From assembly GCF_018863415.1 (NCBI RefSeq), contig NZ_JAHKSN010000004.1:199501-263500 (forward strand): a DNA stretch of 64,000 nucleotides, read 5' to 3'. Origin of the DNA: Deinococcus aestuarii (GTDB lineage Bacteria > Deinococcota > Deinococci > Deinococcales > Deinococcaceae). The translations under genes were made by a program, and so were the position numbers. Below, piece by piece: positions 29,210-40,669 of this stretch (positions within the stretch are counted from its first letter, which is position 1; the number at the start of each line of letters is the position of its first letter). Under the pieces are notes generated by a model. It was not told the origin of the DNA. It did not search any database and worked only from the letters and a program-made list of their open reading frames with translations.

Positions 29210-29833
29210 TCACAGCGTGATCGGCCCCTCCGGCGTCTCCAGCATCGCCTGAAGTTCGGGCTGCGGGGCCTCGTAGACCTCGACCTCGCCCACGAAGTTC
29301 AGGGCGTCCAGCACGGCGCGCAGCCCGTCCGGGTCGGGGGTGCCCAGGCGCAGGGTGAGGAGGCGGACTCCCGCGTCAGGCAGTCGAGCAGGCGGGGGCG
29401 GCGTGTGCCAGCGGATCAGGCTGGGGCGCACCCCGCCGCCCGGCAGCGAGCCGTCTTCCGGCACCGTCAGCGTCCAGCGGTTCTCGCCGCGCGCGAGGTC
29501 GAGGGGCTCTCCGAACGGGCCGAGGTCGAGGCCGTCCAGGTCCGGCACCCGCGCGACCCAGTGGATGAGGAGGGGACCGTCCTCCAGCCGCCCGCGCAGC
29601 TCGGGGGTGTCCAGGCCGAACCAGCGCGGGCGGCTGGGCGCGGGCGCGGGCGGGTCGACGGCGATGACCTCCAGATACGCCGCGCCGCCGAGGGAGAGCA
29701 GGACGTTGTGGGTGCCGAACCGCTCGTGCTCGCCCCCGGGCTGCGTGGGCACGTTCAGGCGCCCCTCCAGCCACGCGCGGCCCTCTTCGAGGGTGCGGGC
29801 GGCGACGACGAGGTGGTCGAGGTGGGCGGGCAT
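29210..29833 (-). CDS. VOC-superfamily (glyoxalase-like) protein
   Basis: 207 residues; the N-terminus [20 protein letters not shown] and [28 protein letters not shown] match the glyoxalase-like domain family of VOC proteins. A metal site is suggested by His6 and the Glu of YLEV. These proteins are often of unknown substrate. It is leaderless, with TATCCT ending 7 nt before the ATG on the minus strand. Confidence 0.78.
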   Translation of the reverse strand: MPAHLDHLVVAARTLEEGRAWLEGRLNVPTQPGGEHERFGTHNVLLSLGGAAYLEVIAVDPPAPAPSRPRWFGLDTPELRGRLEDGPLLIHWVARVPDLDGLDLGPFGEPLDLARGENRWTLTVPEDGSLPGGGVRPSLIRWHTPPPPARLPDAGVRLLTLRLGTPDPDGLRAVLDALNFVGEVEVYEAPQPELQAMLETPEGPITL

Positions 29834-29855
29834 GGCAGACAGGATAGGTCCGCGC

Positions 29856-31121
<1,266 letters not shown>

Positions 31122-31151
31122 CCCAGGAGCCTAGCAGGGTCAATGGGGGAC

Positions 31152-31541
31152 TCAGGGCGAGCGGCCCGTGGCGAGCGTTCGCCCCCCCGGGTCGGCCACG
31201 TCGAAGGCGTAGGCGTCCGCGCCGAGCTGGCGCCAGTTCACCCGCAGGTCGAGGCACGAGTCGGGCAGGGTCACGAGCCGCGCCGGGGGGTAGGCGCCCC
31301 CGCCCTGCCGGGTCGTCTCCAGAAAGCGGGCGAGGTCTTGCGCGCAATTCTGGGCGGCGGCGCGCAAGACCACCTCCCCCGCCCGGGCCGGGTCCTGCGC
31401 GCGCCCCTCCCGCCGCAGCGCCTCGACCTGGGCCTCCAGCCGGGCCACCCTCGCCTGAAGCCGGGCGTTCTCCGCGCGCGCCTCGCGGTCCTGGCAGCTG
31501 CACAGCAGCACGGCGAGCAGGAGGGGCGCGGCACGGTTCAC
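31152..31541 (-). CDS. Predicted lipoprotein with coiled coil
   Basis: 129 residues starting with a signal peptide and a lipobox-like LLCSC (Cys about 14 or 16), followed by a short coiled coil (ENARLQARVARLEAQVEAL, about 24-42) and a globular domain with two more Cys residues. It is likely anchored on the outer face of the cytoplasmic membrane or in the outer envelope. The GTG start at 31541 is leaderless (TAGCCT, 6 nt). It lies 30 nt upstream of the FAD oxidoreductase gene but each has its own -10 box. The function is unknown. Confidence 0.7.
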   Translation of the reverse strand: MNRAAPLLLAVLLCSCQDREARAENARLQARVARLEAQVEALRREGRAQDPARAGEVVLRAAAQNCAQDLARFLETTRQGGGAYPPARLVTLPDSCLDLRVNWRQLGADAYAFDVADPGGRTLATGRSP

Positions 31542-31660
31542 GGGGGAAGGCTAACGCGGGGAGGCCAGCGGGATATGAACGCACGGGACAGATCGCGGCA
31601 AGGCCCGTGCGGAGGGGGGGTGGCGCCCGACCACACGCGGCAACGTCACGGAGGACGGCT

Positions 31661-31754
31661 CCAGAGCGTTCGGCACCGGAACGCTGTCGTGCCGAGCGCG
31701 AGCGATGTAGCCCGGCGTGGCGTGCGAGCCCCTTCGCTCGCTCAGCGTGACAGG
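31661..31754 (-). repeat. Intergenic repeat, copy A (about 95 bp)
   Basis: In the 363-nt gap 31542-31904, which holds no gene. Read on the minus strand it opens TGTCACGCTGAGCGAGCGAA and closes GCCGAACGCTCTGG. Copy B at 55850-55959 has the same two ends in plus orientation. This is a small noncoding repeat of the kind common in Deinococcus. Confidence 0.55.
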
Positions 31755-31904
31755 TCCTTTTCTGTCCCCTGCTCCGCAAGGCCCTCCAAGAGAGAGATCA
31801 GGTCAGGCCGCCCCGGGAAAGCTCCGATGGAACACCCGGCGGGTCCCCTCACCCGGCCCCGCTGCGCCCGTCTTCGGGTCGGGCCGAGCCTGTTGCCCGG
31901 TGCC

Positions 31905-33137
31905 TCAGCGTTCGAGGACGCTCAGGACCTCCACGTGGCTCGTCTGGGGATAGAAGTCGTGCGGGGTCACGGAGCCGAGCTTCCACCCGCGCCGGGTGAG
32001 GTCGCCCACGTCGCGCGCCCAGGTGGCGGGGTCGCAGCTCACGTACACGAGGCGGTCGGCGGTGCTCGCGTGGATGTGCCCGCGCGCCTCCTCGTCGAGT
32101 CCCGCGCGCGGCGGGTCCACCACGATCACGTCGGTGCCGAGGTCGGAAAGCCGCGCCGCGTCCCCCGCCCGGAAGGTCACGTTGCGCTCCCCGCTTTCCG
32201 CCACGTCCTGCCGCCCGCGCGACAGGGCCTCGGGGGCGGTGTCGAGGACCGTCACCCGGTCGAAGGCGGGCGCGAGGTGACGCCCGATGGCCCCGGCGCC
32301 GCCGTAGAGGTCCACCGCGTGCGTGCCCTTCCCGGCCAGCTCCGCGGCGCGCAGGTACGCCAGCCCCGCCGCCTCGGGGTTCACCTGCGCGAAGCCCGTC
32401 GCCGACACGCTGACCTGCACCCGCCCGAACTGCTCCCGAATCTCGCCCTCGCCCGCGATCAGCCGCACCCCCGCCCCGAAGCGCCGCTCGGAGGGCTGGG
32501 CGAGGCTCACGCCGACCACCCCGGCGTCCATCAGGTGATCGGACGCGCGCAGGAAGACCCTGGGCTCCCCCGGCCCGATCAGCGCGGCGACGACCTCCCC
32601 CGTCAGGCGGCTCGCGCGGAAGGCCACCTCGGTCGCGGGGTCGAGCCGCCCCGGGTCGATGCGGTCCATGACGGCCTGGATCGCCTCCATCACGAGGGGG
32701 TCCTGGCCGACAACCTGGGGCTCCTTGCCCCGGCGCTCGCGGTAGGCGAGGCCCTGCGGCGTGACGAGGTACTGGGCCGTATTGCGGTAGTGCCACTCGC
32801 GCGGGCTGGGCACCGTCTCTCCCACGGGGGCGCGCAGCTTGGCGATGCGGCTCAGGGCCTCCTCCACGAAGCCGCGCTTGAAGCGGAGCTGGGCGGCGTA
32901 GGCGGCGTGGGCGAGGTCCACGGTGGGAAGCCGCTGGGCCTCCACCCGGTCGGGGCTCTCGCGCAAGACCTCGCGGGTGACTCCCTGGCGCACGCCCCGG
33001 CCCGCGCGCAGCGAGGCGCGCACCCGCTCGCCCGGCAGCGCCCCGCGCACGAGCACCACGCCGGAGTCGTCCCGGGAAAGGCCCAGCCCTCCGGCGACGA
33101 GTTTCTCGATGTCCAGCGTGATCAGGGGGTCAGGCAT
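31905..33137 (-). CDS. TrmA/RlmD-type RNA (uracil-5) methyltransferase
   Basis: 410 residues: an N-terminal TRAM domain (about 1-60), a central domain, and a C-terminal SAM-dependent Rossmann domain with [18 protein letters not shown] and the catalytic [12 protein letters not shown]ys, ending [13 protein letters not shown]. These make 5-methyluridine in 23S rRNA or tRNA. The four N-terminal cysteines that bind a 4Fe-4S cluster in RlmD are absent; the catalytic Cys is the only one in the N-terminal two thirds onward, so it is closer to cluster-free RlmCD-type enzymes. Start ATG 33137 is chosen over 33188, which lies upstream of the TRAM fold. Confidence 0.88.
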   Translation of the reverse strand: MPDPLITLDIEKLVAGGLGLSRDDSGVVLVRGALPGERVRASLRAGRGVRQGVTREVLRESPDRVEAQRLPTVDLAHAAYAAQLRFKRGFVEEALSRIAKLRAPVGETVPSPREWHYRNTAQYLVTPQGLAYRERRGKEPQVVGQDPLVMEAIQAVMDRIDPGRLDPATEVAFRASRLTGEVVAALIGPGEPRVFLRASDHLMDAGVVGVSLAQPSERRFGAGVRLIAGEGEIREQFGRVQVSVSATGFAQVNPEAAGLAYLRAAELAGKGTHAVDLYGGAGAIGRHLAPAFDRVTVLDTAPEALSRGRQDVAESGERNVTFRAGDAARLSDLGTDVIVVDPPRAGLDEEARGHIHASTADRLVYVSCDPATWARDVGDLTRRGWKLGSVTPHDFYPQTSHVEVLSVLER

Positions 33138-33276
33138 ACGGGGGACAGGGTAGCGCGGCGGGGGCCCCAGAAAGGGACGTGCCGTCATCAGGAACGACCC
33201 GGAAGGCTCGTCTTCGTCCGGGCAAGTGGTCTAGTGTCTGAGGAGGCGCCCCCCACCCTCACCGCGAGGAGCAGCT

Positions 33277-34434
33277 ATGAACCCGAACCGAACCGTGCCG
33301 CAGCTTCTGGCGGACCTGTGGACGAGACCGCAGGTGCGGCTCCTCGTCTACCTGGGGCTCGCCGCCCTGGCGTTCCTCCTGGCCCGCAGCCTCTCGGGCG
33401 TCCTCGTCACGGTCGCCGTCGCCTACGGCCTGGCCTACCTCGCCAACCCCGCGCTGACCTGGCTGGAACGGCGCGGCCTGGCCCGGGGCTGGGGCGTGCT
33501 GCTGCTCACCCTGCTGGTGTTCGTCGTCGTGACCCTGCTGTTCTGGCGCCTGGCGTCCCAGGTCACGAGCTTTGTCTCCAGCCTGCCCGCCCTCGCCGAC
33601 CGCGTGACCGCCCTGCTCGACCGGGCGCTCGACAACCCCAACCCCGACCCCGGCATCGACCAGCTCCAGCACCGCCTCGCCGAGTACGTGCAGACCCGCG
33701 CCCAGGCCCTCGCCCGCGACGTCGGCCCCCTCTTCGACCGCCTGCTCTCCTCCAGCCCCGCCGTGCTGGCCGGCTGGCTGAACGGGCTGGGGCGGGCCGG
33801 CCTCCTGCTGACCCTGACCCTGTACTTTGCCCTCGACTACCGCCGGGTCAGCCGCGGGCTGCTCTCGGTCTTTCCGCGTGACTGGCAGCCCGCCGTGGAA
33901 CGGCTTTCCGAGGACGTGAGCGTCTCCTTCGGCCGGGCCATCCGGGGCAACCTCCTCGTGGGGCTGAGTGTCGGGGCGCTCGCCGCGCTGGGATTGCTGC
34001 TGCTGAACGTGCCCACCCCGCTGGTGCTGGGGCTCTTTACCGCCGCGATGTGGCTGGTGCCCTACGTGGGCATCCTGATCGCGGTGGTCCCGGCGCTGCT
34101 CCAGGCGATCCCGCTGGGCACGACGGCGGTGGTGCTCGTGGCGGTGCTGTATTTCGTCCTCAACCAGGTCGGCGGCAACCTGCTCAGCCCGCTGATCATG
34201 GGCCGCACCATCCAGATTCCCCCCTCGGCGCTGATGGTCGCCGTCTTGATCGGGCTGTCCGTCGGCGGGGCGCTGGGGGCGTTTCTCGCCAGCCCCGTCG
34301 CCCTGCTCGTCTACCGCTGGGGAACGCGCTACTGGCTCACCAGCCGCGCGTATCAGGGCAAGACGGGCCAGCGAGGGCAGATGGAGGAAGAATTGGGCCA
34401 GGTTGCCGATGTCGGGAGGGTGTCCAAACGCTAG
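33277..34434 (+). CDS. AI-2E family transporter (PerM-like permease)
   Basis: 385 residues with about eight membrane segments in the AI-2E/DUF20 pattern: two N-terminal helices (about 20-70), a polar stretch (about 100-170), then six helices with the conserved GNLLSPLIMGRTIQIPPSALM near the end. Members export varied small molecules or work as Na+/H+ antiporters; autoinducer-2 is only one reported case. ATG 33277 has GAGGAG 7 nt upstream. It is divergent from the RNA methyltransferase. Confidence 0.88.
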   Translation: MNPNRTVPQLLADLWTRPQVRLLVYLGLAALAFLLARSLSGVLVTVAVAYGLAYLANPALTWLERRGLARGWGVLLLTLLVFVVVTLLFWRLASQVTSFVSSLPALADRVTALLDRALDNPNPDPGIDQLQHRLAEYVQTRAQALARDVGPLFDRLLSSSPAVLAGWLNGLGRAGLLLTLTLYFALDYRRVSRGLLSVFPRDWQPAVERLSEDVSVSFGRAIRGNLLVGLSVGALAALGLLLLNVPTPLVLGLFTAAMWLVPYVGILIAVVPALLQAIPLGTTAVVLVAVLYFVLNQVGGNLLSPLIMGRTIQIPPSALMVAVLIGLSVGGALGAFLASPVALLVYRWGTRYWLTSRAYQGKTGQRGQMEEELGQVADVGRVSKR

Positions 34435-34513
34435 GGTCGGCGGGAGATGGCCCCAGCACCGTCCGCGCCGTGATGCAGGTGCCGCGCACCGTCGGGCAGG
34501 CTAACTTGGGGGC

Positions 34514-35203
34514 GTGAGCCCCGATCTGCCCACCACCCTCGCCCGTCTGGACGCGTGGCTGGCCGAACACGTTCCCGCCATCCACGCCACCCTGCGCCCC
34601 GGCGCGCCGGACGCCGAACTGGACGCGCTCGAAACCCTCACCCGCCTGGAACTGCCCGAATCCTTCCGCACCCTCTACCGCTGGCACGACGGGCAGGAGC
34701 GCGCGGGGGCAGGCTTCGCGCTGGGGCTGGAGTTCCTGCCGCTGGAGGGCGTGGGGCGCGAGTGGGAGACGTGGCAGAAGATTGGGGAGGATCAGGCGGG
34801 GGCGAACGACGAGACGCCCTACGGGTCGTACGCGCCGGGAGCCGTCCAGGCCGCCTACACGACGCCCGGCTGGCTCGGCTTTCTCGTGGACGGCGGCGGA
34901 AATTCCGTTGGGCTGGATTTCAACCCCGGCCCCAGGGGGACGGTCGGGCAGGTCATCACCTTCGGGCGCGATGAGGTGAAAAAACGGGTGTTGGCCGCCT
35001 CCCTGGAGGGGTTCCTGGGTCAGTACCTGGACCGGCTGGAGTCCGGGAAAGCCACGGTCAAGGCGCTGCGAGGGTTCGGCGGCGAGAGGTGGGCGGTCGA
35101 GCTGGACAACGGGCGCGTCTCCTGGTCAGGCCTGTTTGCCCTGTATCCCGGCTTCGGCCCACGCTGGGAGCAGGAGCAGCACAAGCGGAAGCGAAGGCGT
35201 TGA
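34514..35203 (+). CDS. SMI1/KNR4-family protein, copy 1
   Basis: 229 residues with the SMI1/KNR4 core: LPESFRTLYRWHDGQE (about 47-62), WETWQKIGE, and YTTPGWLGFLVDGGGNSVGLDF. In bacteria this fold is frequent among immunity proteins of polymorphic toxin systems, though many members are solitary. The C-terminus ends in a basic KRKRRR. The GTG start is leaderless (TAACTT, 6 nt). It is followed by a close paralog 107 nt downstream. No toxin gene is visible nearby. Confidence 0.82.
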   Translation: MSPDLPTTLARLDAWLAEHVPAIHATLRPGAPDAELDALETLTRLELPESFRTLYRWHDGQERAGAGFALGLEFLPLEGVGREWETWQKIGEDQAGANDETPYGSYAPGAVQAAYTTPGWLGFLVDGGGNSVGLDFNPGPRGTVGQVITFGRDEVKKRVLAASLEGFLGQYLDRLESGKATVKALRGFGGERWAVELDNGRVSWSGLFALYPGFGPRWEQEQHKRKRRR

Positions 35204-35310
35204 ACCTCCCGGGACATTTCCCTCCCCGGCCTTTCGTGAAAACGGAGAGTGGTCGAGGTGCCAAGGCAAATGTGGTTCCCGCCCGGTACCGCACGGATTA
35301 GGTTGCTGGG

Positions 35311-35979
35311 ATGACCTCCGACCTTCCCGCCGTTCTCGCCCGCCTCGACGCCTGGCTGGCCGCGCATGTCCCGGCCATTCACGCCACCCTGCGCCCCGGT
35401 GCTTCAGACACAGAGTTGGACGCCCTGGAACCTCTCGTGGGGCAGAAGCTGCCGGAGTCGTTCCGAACCCTCTACCGCTGGCACGACGGGGAGCAATTAG
35501 TTGTCAGAGGCGTGTTCAGCCTCGCTTTCCTTCCGCTCGCTCAGATCCAGTTCGATTGGGAAACGTGGCAGGACATTGGGAAGAATTTTCCGGAGATGAA
35601 TCAAGAGATCAATTCGGCGTCCCACCCTACGGGTTCCATTCGTGAGGCCTACACGACTCCGGGCTGGTTGGGTTTTCTGTCAGACCTGAGTGGGAACTCA
35701 GTAGGACTCGACTTTAACCCCGGTCCAGCGGGCAAACTTGGGCAAGTCATCACCTTTGGACGAGACCAAGAGTACAAGTACGTGCTGGCCGAGAGCTTGG
35801 AAGCCTTTCTCCGGGAGTACCTAACCCGACTGGAGGCTGGGCAAGTGCAGATCGTGAACCGGGAAGCTGAATCGTTTCTGTACCTGCTCGACGCGGACGG
35901 GAGGAGTTCGGAAAGTCACCGCCAGCTCACCGACCTCTACCCCGGCTTCGGTGCCGCCCCCGCCCGCCGATCCCGCTGA
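35311..35979 (+). CDS. SMI1/KNR4-family protein, copy 2
   Basis: 222 residues, a tandem paralog of the preceding gene: the first 60 residues and the TTPGWLGFL and GNSVGLDFNPG segments are nearly identical, while the middle and the last 50 residues differ. Base composition in the middle is visibly lower in GC than copy 1. It has its own leaderless start (TAGGTT, 6 nt before ATG 35311). The pattern, conserved scaffold with changed surface segments, resembles divergence of immunity proteins. A toxin partner is not seen. Confidence 0.82.
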   Translation: MTSDLPAVLARLDAWLAAHVPAIHATLRPGASDTELDALEPLVGQKLPESFRTLYRWHDGEQLVVRGVFSLAFLPLAQIQFDWETWQDIGKNFPEMNQEINSASHPTGSIREAYTTPGWLGFLSDLSGNSVGLDFNPGPAGKLGQVITFGRDQEYKYVLAESLEAFLREYLTRLEAGQVQIVNREAESFLYLLDADGRSSESHRQLTDLYPGFGAAPARRSR

Positions 35980-36030
35980 TTTCCGTCCCAGGGACACTTC
36001 CCTCCCCCCGCCCGGCGTATCCTGCCCCTC

Positions 36031-37161
<1,131 letters not shown>

Positions 37162-37175
37162 GCCCCCTTGACGAC

Positions 37176-37493
37176 GTGTTGAGCCTCGACGACGCCTGGA
37201 ACGCGGCGTATCACCGCAAGGACGCGGCGGCTCTGGCGAGGGTGCTCGCCGACGACTGGCTGGCCTTCTTTCCAGACGGGCGGGTGGTCTTCAGGGCCGA
37301 GTTGCTCGCCCAGATGCCGCGTAACCCCGACGCAGCCCTGATGTTCGAGCGCCACGCGGCCCGCGTGTTCGGCGACGCGGCGGTCACGCGCGGCACCCTG
37401 TACGCGAACGGCGAGCGGGTGCAGAGCTTCCTGCGGGTGTACGCGCGGCGGGAAGGCGAGTGGCGGGCGGTGAGCGTGCAGGTGGTGCCGTGA
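37176..37493 (+). CDS. SnoaL-like/DUF4440 protein
   Basis: 105 residues with an NTF2-like fold pattern: AWNAAYHRKDAAALARVLADDWLAFFPDG at the N-terminus and FLRVYARREGEWRAVSVQVVP at the end, typical of DUF4440 proteins, small ketosteroid-isomerase-like dimers with varied or unknown activity. The start is taken as GTG 37176, 14 nt after the mqnE stop. Its last 24 bp, including the stop codon, recur exactly at 37980-38003. Confidence 0.72.
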   Translation: MLSLDDAWNAAYHRKDAAALARVLADDWLAFFPDGRVVFRAELLAQMPRNPDAALMFERHAARVFGDAAVTRGTLYANGERVQSFLRVYARREGEWRAVSVQVVP

Positions 37494-38003
37494 AGTCGTC
37501 ACCCGGGGTCGGGCTCCTCAGTCTCACCGGAGGGGAAGGTGTCCTATGAAGATCAGCGCCCGTGTGCAAAGCAGCGAAGGCCAGCACCACGTCACGCTGC
37601 GGACCGGCGACCACAGCCACGCCCTGACCATTGCACCCCGGCCCACCGGATTCGGCTCCAGCGCGAACGGCGGAGAACTGCTGTTTCTGGCGCTGGCGAC
37701 CTGCTACTGCAACGACGTGTACCGCGAGGCGGCCAAACGGGGGCTGCGGGTTCGGCGGGTGGACGTCGAGGTCGAGGGCGAGTTCGGAGCCGAGGGCGAA
37801 CCGGCCCGGAACGTGACCTACCACGTCCGGGTGGCGGCCGACGCGAGTGAGGTAGAACTCCGGGCGCTCCTGAGCCACACCGACCGGGTGGCCGAGATTC
37901 AGAACACGCTCAGGACCGGAGTGCCCGTGACCCTGGGCACTGTCGAGGTGGTGGACGTGTGAAGAGCAAGTGGTGGAGCGTGAGCGTGCAGGTGGTGCCG
38001 TGA
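37470..38003. repeat. 24-bp direct repeat flanking the OsmC gene
   Basis: Positions 37470-37493 and 37980-38003 are identical. The first copy is the end of the DUF4440 gene; the second ends in GTGA, giving the GTG start of the next gene. The OsmC gene lies between the copies. Confidence 0.85.
37546..37962 (+). CDS. OsmC-family protein
   Basis: 138 residues with the OsmC/Ohr fold: basic N-terminal strand region, GSSANGGELLFLALATCYCNDVYREA (core ALATCYCNDVYREA, about 58-71) with a catalytic-type Cys, and a C-terminal strand VPVTLGTVEVV. Only the first of the two peroxidatic Cys positions is clear, so it may be an OsmC-like protein rather than a true hydroperoxide reductase. ATG 37546 follows GGAGGGGAAGG. 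It sits between two copies of a 24-bp repeat and seems to have been inserted into an older gene pair. Confidence 0.85.
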   Translation: MKISARVQSSEGQHHVTLRTGDHSHALTIAPRPTGFGSSANGGELLFLALATCYCNDVYREAAKRGLRVRRVDVEVEGEFGAEGEPARNVTYHVRVAADASEVELRALLSHTDRVAEIQNTLRTGVPVTLGTVEVVDV

Positions 38004-38470
38004 CCTACACGCGAGAGGACTTGATTCGCTCTTACCTGGATGCAGAGCGGTACAAGTCAGCGGAAGGTGTGTTGGCTGAAGACACCCAAGGGTTTACGGC
38101 AAGCCTCCAACGAGCCTTTCAAGTGTCTCTCAATTCTCTGGAGAATAAAAACTTTTCTGACCCTCTTTGGCCCCTGGCCCTCGTGTTTCAACAAGGCGTT
38201 GGAGCCATCCAGGCACAGGAAAGCGGAATTCTCGAAGGAGGTCTTTTGCTCAGTAAGCTAGAGACACTTGGGACAGGAGGACAGAGGGTGCTAGAGCAGT
38301 ACATCTCTCTGGGACAGGCAAGGTACGAGGTCACGCAACAAGCATTGAGCTTGCTTACGGCTGTCGTTGAGGCAGTTTGGCCGGATGCCCCGAAAACCGT
38401 GACCTCTGAAGACTTACTTCGCCTTGGCTTCGACGATTCGCAGCGCCCCGATCCCGTGGATTATTGGTAA
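38000..38470 (+). CDS. Hypothetical helical protein, lower GC
   Basis: 156 residues starting MTYTREDLIRSYLDAERYKS and almost wholly helical by pattern, with no known domain recognised. Base composition is clearly lower in GC than the neighbours, suggesting recent acquisition. The GTG start at 38000 overlaps a TGA copied from the DUF4440 gene, so the gene was probably once coupled directly to that gene. Its stop is 5 nt before the mqnA ATG, so it is likely in one transcript with mqnA. Confidence 0.65.
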   Translation: MTYTREDLIRSYLDAERYKSAEGVLAEDTQGFTASLQRAFQVSLNSLENKNFSDPLWPLALVFQQGVGAIQAQESGILEGGLLLSKLETLGTGGQRVLEQYISLGQARYEVTQQALSLLTAVVEAVWPDAPKTVTSEDLLRLGFDDSQRPDPVDYW

Positions 38471-38475
38471 CCCGT

Positions 38476-39339
38476 ATGACCTACCGCGCAGGCTGGATTC
38501 ACTACACCAACGTCGCCCCCATCCTCGATTCGCTCGTGCTGCCGCCGGGCGTGACGGCGGTGACGGGCGTGCCGACCGAGATGAACGCGGCGCTCCTGGA
38601 GGGGCGGGTGGACATCGCCAACATCAGCGCGGTGGAGTTCATCCGGCACGCGGACCGGCTGGAGGCGCTGCCCGACTTCTCCGTGGCGGTGCTGGGGCCG
38701 GTGTACTCGGTGAACCTCTTCCACACGGTGCCCCTCGAACGGCTGCGGCGGGTGGCGCTGACCCGGCAGAGCGCGATGAGCGTGGCGCTGCTGGAGGTGC
38801 TGCTGGCGGCCCGGGGCCTGAGCCCCACCCTGGAGCGGGCGGAGGGGGAGGCCGAGGACCTGCTCGCCTCGGGGTACGACGGGGTACTGCGGATCGGGGA
38901 CAGCGCCCTGCGCGAGTGGTACCGGGTGGTGGGGCCGCTGACCCCGGAGACGACGATGACCACCCTGCCCCACACGGCGCGCGGCATCACGGTGACCGAC
39001 CTCGCCGAGGAGTGGTTTCGCCTCACCGGGCACCCCTTCGTGTTCGCGGTGTGGGCGTACCGCCGTGAAGCGCCGCCCCCCGCCACCCTCGTCCAGGCGA
39101 TGCGGGAGGCGCGGCGGGAGGGCATCGGCCACCTCGCGGACGTGGCGCGGCGGCACGCCCAGAAACTGGGGCTGCCGGAGCGGGTGGTGCAGCACTACCT
39201 GTGGAACTTCCGCTATCACTTAGAGGCGCCCGACCGCCTGGGCCTGCACGAATTCGCCGCCCAGGCCGTCCCCGGACACGCGCCGCTGCGTTTCGGCCCG
39301 AGGCCGGGCACGCCCACCCCTTCTGGAGCCGCGCCTTAA
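38476..39339 (+). CDS. mqnA: Chorismate dehydratase
   Basis: First enzyme of the futalosine menaquinone pathway, converting chorismate to 3-[(1-carboxyvinyl)oxy]benzoate, the substrate of MqnE. The 287-residue protein has the periplasmic-binding-protein-like fold of the family: GWIHYTNVAPI at the start, VPTEMNAALLEGRVDIANISAVEFI, and GDSALREW. ATG 38476 is used rather than an upstream TTG (38464). It follows the lower-GC gene by 5 nt. mqnC, mqnB and mqnD are not in the window. Confidence 0.9.
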   Translation: MTYRAGWIHYTNVAPILDSLVLPPGVTAVTGVPTEMNAALLEGRVDIANISAVEFIRHADRLEALPDFSVAVLGPVYSVNLFHTVPLERLRRVALTRQSAMSVALLEVLLAARGLSPTLERAEGEAEDLLASGYDGVLRIGDSALREWYRVVGPLTPETTMTTLPHTARGITVTDLAEEWFRLTGHPFVFAVWAYRREAPPPATLVQAMREARREGIGHLADVARRHAQKLGLPERVVQHYLWNFRYHLEAPDRLGLHEFAAQAVPGHAPLRFGPRPGTPTPSGAAP

Positions 39340-39385
39340 CCCGGGGGGTCAGGCGACGCTCACCCGGGGTCCGTAGCGTGGCGCC

Positions 39386-40621
39386 ATGACGGACGTTCTC
39401 TGGGGGCTGGGCGGCATGGCCGTGCTGCTGGGGCTGGCGCTGGCGCTCAGCGCGGACCGCCGGGCGGTGAACTGGCGGACGGTGGGGCTGGCGCTGGCCC
39501 TGCAAGTCGCCTTCGCCCTGATGGTGCTGCGCTGGCCGCTGAGGCGTCAGGCGCTCGACACGGTGTCGGGGGGCGTGCAGGCGGTGGTGAACAACGCCCA
39601 GCAGGGGATCAACTTCGTGTTCGGGAACCTGACGAACGGGGCCCTGACGGGGGTGGGCTTCGTCTTCGCCTTCAACGTGCTGCCGATCATCGTGTTCTTC
39701 AGCGCATTGATCGCCGTGCTCTACCACCTCGGGGTGATGCAGGCGGTCGTGCGGGTGCTCGGCGGCGGGCTGAGCCGTCTGCTGGGCACCCGCCGGGGAG
39801 AGAGCCTCTCGGCCACCGCGAACATCTTCGTGGGGCAGACCGAGGCGCCCCTGGTCGTGCGGCCCTTCATCGGGCGCATGACCCGCTCGGAACTGTTCGC
39901 GGTCATGGTGGGCGGGCTCGCCAGCGTGGCGGGGAGCGTTCTCGTGGGCTACTCGCTGCTGGGGGTGCGGCTCGACTACCTGATCGCGGCGTCGTTCATG
40001 GCGGCCCCGGCGGGCCTGTTGATGGCGAAGCTGATCCTGCCCGAGCGCGACACCCCGCAGGACTACAAGGGCGAGGTCCCCGAGGACCCGGAGGGAAGGC
40101 CCGTCAACGTGATCGACGCGGCGGCACGCGGGGCGGGCGACGGGCTGCGGCTGGCCCTGAACGTCGGCGCCATGCTGATCGCCTTTATCGGCCTGATCGC
40201 GCTGCTCAACGCCCTCTTCGGCTGGGTGGGCGGGCTCTTCGGGGCGCCGGGGCTGAGCCTCCAGGGCCTGCTGGGGTGGGTCTTCGCGCCGCTCGCCTTC
40301 GTGATGGGCGTCCCGTGGGAGAGTGCGCCGACGGCGGGGAGCTTCATCGGACAGAAGCTCGTCACGAACGAGTTCGTGGCCTTCGTCGAGTTTGCCGGGA
40401 GGCTGCGGGCCGGGGGCGTCTCGCCCAAGGTCGAGGCGATCATCACCTTCGCCCTGTGCGGCTTCGCCAACCTGTCGAGCCTCGCCATCCTGCTCGGCGG
40501 CCTGGGGGGCATCGCGCCCTCACGCCGCGCCGACATCGCCGCGCTCGGCCTGCGGGCGGTCGCGGCGGGCACGCTGGCGAACCTCCTGAGCGGCACCCTG
40601 GCGGGAATGCTGGTGGGTTGA
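39386..40621 (+). CDS. NupC-type concentrative nucleoside transporter
   Basis: 411 residues with about nine membrane segments. The NupC/CNT signatures are [35 protein letters not shown] (about 153-164) and the C-terminal TNEFVAF and [18 protein letters not shown] region. It imports nucleosides with Na+ or H+. Leaderless start: TAGCGT ends 6 nt before ATG 39386. An adenine deaminase gene in the same window fits purine salvage but is about 9 kb away. Confidence 0.9.
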   Translation: MTDVLWGLGGMAVLLGLALALSADRRAVNWRTVGLALALQVAFALMVLRWPLRRQALDTVSGGVQAVVNNAQQGINFVFGNLTNGALTGVGFVFAFNVLPIIVFFSALIAVLYHLGVMQAVVRVLGGGLSRLLGTRRGESLSATANIFVGQTEAPLVVRPFIGRMTRSELFAVMVGGLASVAGSVLVGYSLLGVRLDYLIAASFMAAPAGLLMAKLILPERDTPQDYKGEVPEDPEGRPVNVIDAAARGAGDGLRLALNVGAMLIAFIGLIALLNALFGWVGGLFGAPGLSLQGLLGWVFAPLAFVMGVPWESAPTAGSFIGQKLVTNEFVAFVEFAGRLRAGGVSPKVEAIITFALCGFANLSSLAILLGGLGGIAPSRRADIAALGLRAVAAGTLANLLSGTLAGMLVG

Positions 40622-40669
40622 GGGCCGGACACGACACGTCCTGTCGTCTTTGGCGGGTACGCTGGAGCC

